Position numbers and translations under genes: made by a program. DNA of 6,361 nt, taken from assembly GCA_049670425.1 (NCBI GenBank), contig JBATTG010000124.1, positions 1 through 6,361 on the forward strand, in the 5' to 3' direction. This DNA comes from Proteocatella sp049670425. GTDB lineage: Bacteria > Bacillota > Clostridia > Peptostreptococcales > Filifactoraceae. Below, piece by piece: positions 1-3,875 of the stretch (positions within the stretch are counted from its first letter, which is position 1; the number at the start of each line of letters is the position of its first letter). Under the pieces are notes generated by a model. It ran no database searches and was not told the origin of the DNA. It was given only the letters and a program-made list of their open reading frames with translations.

Positions 1-45
1 GCTGTGAATATTTTGAATAAAGGACTGCAGCAGTTGCTAACTTAG
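1..45 (+). CDS. tnpB: TnpB C-terminus (RNA-guided endonuclease of an IS200/IS605-type element), 5'-truncated by window edge
   Basis: Frame 1 reads AVNILNKGLQQLLT followed by a TAG stop at 43-45. This matches the end of TnpB (OrfB) proteins, where the last RuvC motif DxNAAxNIL is followed by a short tail; here the window begins inside that motif, so the catalytic aspartate lies just outside. TnpB is a transposon-encoded nuclease guided by an RNA made from the element's own right end, and it helps the element persist at its donor site. The DNA immediately downstream has the structured right end expected of such an element, which supports the call. Whether the gene is intact, and whether a tnpA transposase accompanies it, cannot be told from this window. 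Only 14 residues are visible, so the family call rests on them plus the context. Confidence 0.8.
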   Translation, partial: AVNILNKGLQQLLT

Positions 46-187
46 TAATCTGCTTAGTTGTCATACAAGACAACCGCAGGAACTGTGGAGATAGCTTGGT
101 AAATTAGCGCACATTGGTTTGCCCTACCCAAGAATCCCCCACCTCTATAGGTGGTGGGAGCGTTCAATTATCTTAATGGTGTATTCT
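46..187 (+). ncRNA. Putative TnpB guide RNA (omega/reRNA) scaffold plus guide
   Basis: In IS200/IS605 elements the right end is transcribed into the TnpB guide RNA: scaffold from the element, guide from the roughly 16-20 bases of flanking DNA after the terminus. Pairings I can see are GTTGTC 57-62 with GACAAC 69-74, GGTAAA 98-103 with TTTGCC 118-123 (one G-T pair), CTTGG 95-99 with CCAAG 128-132 (overlapping the previous stem, so alternative), and the terminal hairpin 136-158. The predicted guide starts at 168 (TTATCTTAATGGTGTATTCT, 168-187). The 5' boundary is unknown and may lie inside tnpB. The structure is inferred by eye, without covariation support. Confidence 0.6.
136..158 (+). repeat. 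Subterminal hairpin with bulged T at the IS right end
   Basis: CCCCCACCT (136-144) pairs with AGGTGG (149-154) and GGG (156-158) around a CTAT loop (145-148), leaving T155 unpaired. A stem with an extrahelical T is the hallmark of the imperfect palindromes bound by IS200/IS605 TnpA (known from IS608 and ISDra2). The TTCAA terminus lies 4 bases beyond the stem (163-167). Confidence 0.75.
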
Positions 188-218
188 ATTATAGCATTTT
201 ATTGGATATAATAGAATA
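182..218. repeat. Perfect 12-bp inverted repeat beside the IS end
   Basis: TATTCTATTATA (182-193) and TATAATAGAATA (207-218) are exact reverse complements separated by 13 bases. The outer bases 179-181 and 219-221 extend the stem by one A-T and two G-T pairs. It sits 14 bases beyond the predicted end of the element and overlaps the predicted guide. It could be an operator, a hairpin in a leader transcript or a remnant of an older insertion. The right arm also contains a TATAAT (207-212) that could act as a -10 box with TTCTAT (184-189) 17 bases before it. Confidence 0.6.
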
Positions 219-298
219 TATAAGCATTGGTAAATATGTAAAAAAAATGTGTATTGCCGTAATAAGCTACGCAAATGTAAACCGTAACATAATTGTGG

Positions 299-327
299 TT
301 TATTTTTTCAATATAATATGCTATTAT
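299..327 (+). promoter_or_regulatory. Candidate promoter for the thrE-like operon
   Basis: An extended -10 (TGC before TATTAT, 319-327) lies 17 bases after a weak TTTATT (299-304). An overlapping TATAAT at 312-317 has no acceptable -35. The rest of the 340 bases between tnpB and the first exporter gene (46-385) holds only the IS end, the 182-218 palindrome and AT-rich DNA with no credible gene. Transcription from the palindrome region or from the IS is also possible. Confidence 0.3.
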
Positions 328-374
328 TTGTAAGTTGATTTTTTTTGATTTACTTACATTTTATTATAACTTTC

Positions 375-381
375 AGGAGGT
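375..381 (+). promoter_or_regulatory. Ribosome binding site fixing the TTG start of the first exporter gene
   Basis: AGGAGGT is a near-perfect anti-16S match ending 4 bases before TTG 386-388. The in-frame ATG at 335 has no such site, and its first 17 codons encode an unrelated AT-rich peptide, so TTG is the start. Confidence 0.8.
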
Positions 382-385
382 CCCT

Positions 386-1168
386 TTGAATAGAAAAATC
401 ACTGAACAAGAAAAGAAAAAAGTCCTCAGACTCGCGCTGTTCGCAGGCGAAATAATGCTTTGCAACGGAGGAGAGACATATAGGGTTGAAGACACCATAC
501 TCAGAATTTGCCACTCACGAAACATATATCACGTAAGTGCATTTGTAACCCCAACCGTAATCATAATAGCCGATGACCGCCATGACGGATTTTCATTTAT
601 GAAGAGCATAGATCACCGGATTACAAATCTTCAAAAAGTAGCCATGGTCAATAATTTTTCCAGAGAATTTGTAAACAACGAGATAGATTTGGATTTAGCG
701 ATAGCCGATCTCCAGTCGATACTGGAAAAATCGGAATACCCGACATGGTTTAGAGTGATTTTATGCGGCCTGGCATCTTCAATGTTTGCAGGCATGTTCG
801 GAGGAGCAGTGGCAGACCTGGTTTGCGCATTCTTCATCTCAATGATAGCTACCGTCACCGCAATAAAGATGTACGAACTCGATGACAATTCGTTTTTATC
901 AAATGCTGTAAGCGGCGTTATAATATCCATACTCGCCATCCTTTCTATGATTCTTGGCGCCGGAAAAAATATGGACATGATAATCGTAGGCTCAATAATG
1001 CCTCTGCTTCCGGGAGTTTCCTTCACCAACGGCCTCAGGGATTTCATTGCCGGTGACCTTATCTCTGGAATGTCCAAGGTATTCGAAGCTGCTATCCTGG
1101 CAATAGCCATCGCCATTTCAGTCGGCTCCATCCTTAGCGTGTACATTAGATTCGGAGGTATAATATAA
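386..1168 (+). CDS. Threonine/serine exporter family protein, N-terminal half (ThrE/DUF1212, YjjP-like)
   Basis: This 260-residue inner-membrane protein is the first half of a ThrE-type amino-acid exporter; relatives export L-threonine and L-serine (ThrE of Corynebacterium) or work as a split pair (YjjP/YjjB in E. coli, linked to succinate export). The soluble N-terminal part carries the family signature GGETYRVED (residues 28-36) and VTPT (about 54-57). About five hydrophobic segments follow near residues 121-140, 142-161, 171-191, 197-212 and 232-253, with the conserved PGVSFTNGLRD at 209-219. The TTG at 386 is chosen because AGGAGGT lies just before it and homology begins there; the upstream ATG at 335 is unsupported. 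Its stop overlaps the start of the second half by one base (TAATG), so the two are probably translationally coupled. The family is sure; the substrate is inferred. Confidence 0.9.
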   Translation: MNRKITEQEKKKVLRLALFAGEIMLCNGGETYRVEDTILRICHSRNIYHVSAFVTPTVIIIADDRHDGFSFMKSIDHRITNLQKVAMVNNFSREFVNNEIDLDLAIADLQSILEKSEYPTWFRVILCGLASSMFAGMFGGAVADLVCAFFISMIATVTAIKMYELDDNSFLSNAVSGVIISILAILSMILGAGKNMDMIIVGSIMPLLPGVSFTNGLRDFIAGDLISGMSKVFEAAILAIAIAISVGSILSVYIRFGGII

Positions 1169-1629
1169 TGTCATTATCAGTTCATTTTATGTATTCATTA
1201 TTGGCTACCATAGGCTATGCCATCTTCTTTCAGCTTCCCAAAAAATTGCTTGTATATGCAGGCCTCACAGGTGCTCTGGGATGGATTGTCAATGTAGTCC
1301 TTATGGACATCGGCAGCGGCATCGCCTTTTCAAATCTTATGGCGGCAGTCACTGTCGCTGTGCTGAGTGAAGTATTTTCAAGGATAAGCAAAAATCCCGT
1401 CACCATGTTTGTCATCCCAGGCATACTGCCTATAACACCCGGATACACGCTTTACATGACAATGTACTATTTCACCCAAAACAACATCGAAAAAGGTGTA
1501 GCCAAGGGCTTTGAAACCCTTACCATCGCAGGAGTCATAGCAATCGGCGTTATGCTGGTGTCTTCCTTTGGCAAGATATCGAGAAACCTCATAGCAAAGA
1601 AGCTGCACAAAAACAGGCATGACGTATAA
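1168..1629 (+). CDS. Threonine/serine exporter family protein, C-terminal half (ThrE_2, YjjB-like)
   Basis: This 153-residue membrane protein corresponds to the C-terminal half of ThrE (ThrE_2/DUF3815 domain). About five hydrophobic stretches lie near residues 5-24, 28-48, 53-73, 76-101 and 115-135. The signature IPGILPITPG (83-92) is followed by YTLYMTMYYF, and GFETLTIAGVIAIGV (114-128) matches the family's last membrane helix. The protein ends in a short basic tail (KKLHKNRH). The ATG overlaps the TAA of the upstream gene, with GGAGG at 1154-1158 nine bases before it. Its length is typical for the stand-alone half. It presumably assembles with the preceding protein to form one transporter; the exported substrate (Thr, Ser or a dicarboxylate) cannot be told from sequence. 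A strong terminator begins at its stop codon. Confidence 0.9.
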   Translation: MSLSVHFMYSLLATIGYAIFFQLPKKLLVYAGLTGALGWIVNVVLMDIGSGIAFSNLMAAVTVAVLSEVFSRISKNPVTMFVIPGILPITPGYTLYMTMYYFTQNNIEKGVAKGFETLTIAGVIAIGVMLVSSFGKISRNLIAKKLHKNRHDV

Positions 1630-1678
1630 AAAATGATGGGCTTAAGATTATAATATCATCTTAAGCCCATCATTTTTT
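1628..1678. terminator. Bidirectional Rho-independent terminator between convergent genes
   Basis: Bases 1628-1648 pair perfectly with 1658-1678 (21 bp, including GATGGGCTTAAGAT and its complement) around a 9-base loop. A run of T (1673-1679) ends the + transcript, and the A run at 1628-1633 supplies the U tract for the minus transcript. It therefore serves both the exporter operon and the PIN-TRAM gene that ends at 1694. Confidence 0.92.
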
Positions 1679-1693
1679 TATTTAAAACTCATC

Positions 1694-2767
1694 CTATTTT
1701 TGTTTAGCAAATATCATTCTTCCCGCTGCCGTCTGTAGCACAGTGGTCACAATAACTGTAAACTGATTTCCTATCAATTTCTTAGCATTTTCCACAACTA
1801 TCATAGTTCCGTCATCCAGATACGCAACCCCCTGGTTGTGTTCCTTGCCCTCTTTTACTATAGTAACAAACATCTCTTCCCCCGGGATAACAACAGTCTT
1901 AACCGCGTTTGCAAGTTCATTGATATTTAAAACCTTAACGCCCTGAAACTGGGCAACTTTATTCAAATTGAAATCATTGGTCAAAACCTTACCATTTACC
2001 GTCTGTGCCAGTTTTAACAGCTTCATGTCGACTTCTGTTATATCTTCAAAATCCATATCCGAAATCTCAAAATCGAGTTTCAGCTCTTCTTGCATAATAT
2101 TCAAGATATCCAATCCACGTCTTCCCTTGATTCGTTTCAAATCATCCGAAGAATCGGCAATATGTCTCAATTCTTCAAGTACAAATGTAGGCACGATAAA
2201 CTTTCCTTCAATAAACCCAGTTTTTGCAATATCAGCAATTCGACCATCGATTATAACACTCGTATCCAAAACTTTCGGCATTCCCGAAATTACTTTTTTA
2301 GTCGATTTTTCTCTATGCTGATTTATTTTAAAACTATTAGCCCATCCAGATATCTCATCTTTCCTTCTGGTAGATAGCCTGTATCCAAGAAATGCAAAAA
2401 ATACGTATACCACGGCTGAAATTGCTGACCCGATAACAGGCATCTGAGATACGAAGCCACTAATAAAATAAGCAACAATAAGTCCAATGATAATTCCACC
2501 TAAGGAAACCAACATATCTAAGGTTCCTACAGATGCTGATTCTTTTTCGATTTTTACAATTACCTTTTGTCCAACCTTAATAAAATATGGTGTCAATAAA
2601 AAGAATAAAACTCCTAATCCCAGAGTAAGCAACACAAATATAAAAGCTTCAAAAGTCTTGGATATAGTATACATCTTATTCATTATTATGCTTACATAAA
2701 GATAAACTCCAAATCCAGTTGTAACTCCTACGAATGCGGAAACCGCTCTTAAAAATTTCTTTACCAT
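1694..2767 (-). CDS. Membrane-anchored PIN-TRAM domain protein (YacL-like putative nuclease)
   Basis: This 357-residue protein resembles Bacillus YacL. Four membrane helices come first (about residues 8-28, 40-63, 83-107 and 112-131), then a basic linker, a PIN domain (about 166-290) and a C-terminal TRAM domain (about 293-354). PIN domains are metal-dependent ribonuclease folds; the acidic residues are present: D168 (in LDTSVIIDGR), E198/E199 (LEEL), D247 and D265 (TNDFNLNK). TRAM is a small beta-barrel found on RNA-modifying and RNA-binding enzymes, here starting VVIPGEEMFV. A membrane-tethered RNase is the natural inference, but the role and target are not established for this family. ATG 2767 is preferred over an in-frame GTG at 2776, because the Shine-Dalgarno sequence overlaps the GTG. 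The gene stands alone, with its own promoter candidate and a shared terminator. Confidence 0.88.
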   Translation of the reverse strand: MVKKFLRAVSAFVGVTTGFGVYLYVSIIMNKMYTISKTFEAFIFVLLTLGLGVLFFLLTPYFIKVGQKVIVKIEKESASVGTLDMLVSLGGIIIGLIVAYFISGFVSQMPVIGSAISAVVYVFFAFLGYRLSTRRKDEISGWANSFKINQHREKSTKKVISGMPKVLDTSVIIDGRIADIAKTGFIEGKFIVPTFVLEELRHIADSSDDLKRIKGRRGLDILNIMQEELKLDFEISDMDFEDITEVDMKLLKLAQTVNGKVLTNDFNLNKVAQFQGVKVLNINELANAVKTVVIPGEEMFVTIVKEGKEHNQGVAYLDDGTMIVVENAKKLIGNQFTVIVTTVLQTAAGRMIFAKQK

Positions 2768-2775
2768 AATTATCA

Positions 2776-2784
2776 CTCCCTCCT
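2776..2784 (-). promoter_or_regulatory. Ribosome binding site of the PIN-TRAM gene
   Basis: The minus strand reads AGGAGGGAG here. GGAG at 2779-2776 lies 8 bases before ATG 2767. The alternative GTG 2776 would be only 2 bases from AGGAGG, too close, so ATG is the better start. Confidence 0.65.
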
Positions 2785-2858
2785 TTCTCGAATTTTTCTT
2801 TATAAATTAATGCATCAATTAGCATATTTTTTTCTAAATACTCATTAACACATATATT

Positions 2859-2892
2859 ATTATATTATATACCTATTTCACATACAATACAA
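2859..2892 (-). promoter_or_regulatory. Two overlapping promoter candidates for the PIN-TRAM gene
   Basis: On the minus strand, TTGTAT (2892-2887) is 17 bases from TATAAT (2869-2864), and a second TTGTAT (2887-2882) is 17 bases from a second TATAAT (2864-2859). The two sets are offset by 5 bases. Either would give a leader of roughly 85-90 bases before ATG 2767. The rest of the gap up to rex (2893-2984) is AT-rich with no gene that I can support. Confidence 0.5.
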
Positions 2893-2984
2893 ATTAAGAA
2901 AATATTACAGTTTTCCCACCCTGACCTTCATTTTTTTATACCTTTTAACCACACTTTTTCACATTTACCGTCCTGTATTAACGT

Positions 2985-3023
2985 AAAAAAACGTACAAAC
3001 TTGAAATTCAAGATTATACGTTT
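2985..3023 (-). terminator. Rho-independent terminator of rex
   Basis: On the minus strand AAACGTA (3023-3017) pairs with TACGTTT (2995-2989), and inside it CTTGA (3012-3008) pairs with TCAAG (3004-3000); the bases between are mostly pairable. A T run (2991-2985) follows. It begins 19 bases after the rex stop. Confidence 0.75.
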
Positions 3024-3041
3024 AACTTCTTAATAAAATTC

Positions 3042-3686
3042 CTATTCCGTTTTTTCCGACTCATTCAACATATACGAAAGTACGAATAAACTGTCGCTCA
3101 AATGTGCATTTTCTACAATAATTCTAGAAGGAATATTCAAATCAATCGGTGCAAAATTCCAAATTCCTTCGATGCCCGTCTTTGAAAGTTTATCCGCAAT
3201 AGATTGTGCATGCTCCTTAGGAGTACATATAACAGCAATCTTTATAGCATTTTTTTCAATATACTCTTCCAGATTCTCGACATCCAGGATTTCCATATCC
3301 CTTATCCTTAAACCCACAAGTTTTGGATTTGCATCAAAAAGTGCCTTTACAGCAAAACCTTTTTTTTGAAACCAAGGATAATTCGCAAGGGCCTGACCCA
3401 TGTTTCCAGCTCCAATTACAACTGCGTTGTATTCTTTGTCTAACCCTAATATTTTTCCAATTTCATCATACAGTTCTTCAACGTTATAACCGTATCCTTG
3501 CTGCCCAAAACCTCCAAAATTATTTAAATCCTGTCTTATTTGGGATGCAGTAAATCCGATAATTTCGCTTAGTTCTTTCGAAGATATCCTGTATATTTCC
3601 TTATCCATTAAATCTTTCAAGTATCTATGGTACTTTGGCAATCTTCTTATTACCGCCATAGAAATTGATCGCTCTGATTTACTCAA
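3042..3686 (-). CDS. rex: Redox-sensing transcriptional repressor Rex
   Basis: This 214-residue protein has the full Rex architecture and usual length. An N-terminal winged helix (about 1-80) contains SMAVIRRLPKYHRYL, the recognition region ASQIRQDL and the wing GGFGQQGYGYNV (58-69). A Rossmann fold follows with the dinucleotide loop GAGNMGQA (92-99), ending in a C-terminal swapped helix (ENAHLSDSLFVLSYML). Rex dimers sense the NADH/NAD+ ratio: NADH releases them from operators in front of fermentation and respiration genes. The TTG at 3686 is chosen because AGGTGA (3697-3692) lies 5 bases before it and the N-terminus then matches relatives. The gene is monocistronic, between its own promoter and terminator, and divergent from an ABC-F gene. 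A single TTGTTAA half-site in the promoter spacer hints weakly at autoregulation. Identification is secure; the target genes are not in this window. Confidence 0.97.
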   Translation of the reverse strand: MSKSERSISMAVIRRLPKYHRYLKDLMDKEIYRISSKELSEIIGFTASQIRQDLNNFGGFGQQGYGYNVEELYDEIGKILGLDKEYNAVVIGAGNMGQALANYPWFQKKGFAVKALFDANPKLVGLRIRDMEILDVENLEEYIEKNAIKIAVICTPKEHAQSIADKLSKTGIEGIWNFAPIDLNIPSRIIVENAHLSDSLFVLSYMLNESEKTE

Positions 3687-3691
3687 CTAAT

Positions 3692-3698
3692 TCACCTC
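3692..3698 (-). promoter_or_regulatory. Ribosome binding site fixing the TTG start of rex
   Basis: GAGGTGA on the minus strand ends 5 bases before TTG 3686-3684. The next in-frame ATG, at codon 10, would cut into the conserved N-terminal helix and lacks such a site. Confidence 0.75.
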
Positions 3699-3743
3699 AT
3701 CCTGTTCTATATACTACGTGATAATATAACCCTATAATATTCA

Positions 3744-3772
3744 ATTAAACCAAATTTTAACAAAAATGTCAA
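3744..3772 (-). promoter_or_regulatory. rex promoter (sigma-A type)
   Basis: On the minus strand a perfect TTGACA (3772-3767) is followed after 17 bases by TTTAAT (3749-3744), which matches TATAAT at 5 of 6 positions. The leader would be about 50 bases. TTGTTAA (3763-3757), one half of the clostridial Rex operator TTGTTAA-N4-TTAACAA, lies in the spacer, but the partner half is absent. Confidence 0.7.
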
Positions 3773-3790
3773 ATAATTTACAAATTTTAA
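3751..3790. repeat. Direct repeat CAAATTTTAA, 30 bp apart, in the divergent control region
   Basis: CAAATTTTAA occurs at 3751-3760 and again at 3781-3790. The first copy lies wholly in the -35/-10 spacer of the rex promoter; the second covers the expected -35 position of the ABC-F promoter. The repeat unit has a partly palindromic AAATTT core. Chance is possible in DNA this AT-rich. Confidence 0.45.
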
Positions 3791-3801
3791 TTCCCATAAT
3801 A

Positions 3802-3810
3802 TGATATAAT
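3802..3810 (+). promoter_or_regulatory. Extended -10 promoter candidate for the ABC-F gene
   Basis: TGATATAAT is a perfect TGn-TATAAT extended -10. No good -35 lies at 17 bases (AAATTT, 3782-3787), which extended -10 promoters tolerate. The leader to ATG 3876 would be about 60 bases, with no leader peptide or attenuator that I can see. Confidence 0.6.
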
Positions 3811-3865
3811 CTATGTTGTAGAACAATTTAAAACAGATTTCAGCAAAATAAATTATCATATAAAT

Positions 3866-3870
3866 GGAGA
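3866..3870 (+). promoter_or_regulatory. Ribosome binding site deciding the ABC-F start
   Basis: GGAGA ends 5 bases before ATG 3876. The in-frame ATG at 3864 overlaps this site and has nothing like a Shine-Dalgarno sequence upstream, so 3876 is taken. Confidence 0.6.
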
Positions 3871-3875
3871 ATATA

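Larger units (their letters stand above)
1..167 (+). mobile_element. Right end of an IS200/IS605-type insertion sequence
   Basis: The tnpB stop at 45 is followed by about 120 bases of non-coding DNA that can fold repeatedly and finishes with a subterminal hairpin (136-158) and GTTCAA at 162-167. In IS200/IS605 elements the Y1 transposase recognises an imperfect subterminal hairpin, often with an unpaired T in the stem, and cuts a few bases beyond it; ends such as TTCAA are known from relatives (for example ISDra2). I therefore place the element boundary at 167, by analogy rather than from a target-site comparison. These elements make no target duplication, so none is expected. The left end and the target motif lie upstream of the window. 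Confidence 0.75.

Noticed and set aside
151..333. 60-codon open frame on + starting in the IS hairpin
   Set aside because: It starts inside the IS terminal hairpin, has no ribosome binding site, runs through the palindrome and AT-rich spacer, and resembles no family I know.
335..385. ATG start for the first exporter gene, 17 codons upstream of the TTG
   Set aside because: There is no Shine-Dalgarno sequence before it. The added residues are AT-rich and unlike family N-termini, whereas AGGAGGT directly precedes TTG 386.
631..1146. 171-codon minus-strand open frame inside the exporter gene
   Set aside because: It is antisense to a clear membrane-protein gene; the composition is a shadow of the opposite frame and it has no start signals.
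1378..1620. Minus-strand open frame antisense to the second exporter half
   Set aside because: It lies wholly within a well-supported gene, with no family resemblance or ribosome binding site.
2893..2980. Short minus-strand peptide (MKVRVGKL) and G-rich GTGTGG/GTGGG motifs, perhaps an MraZ-like box or a leader peptide
   Set aside because: Eight codons without a ribosome binding site, and imperfect, irregularly spaced motifs; nothing ties them to a regulator.
3746..3763. Full Rex operator in the rex promoter
   Set aside because: Only TTAACAA (3757-3763) matches; the partner half at 3746-3752 (TAAACCA) does not, so only a weak half-site can be claimed.
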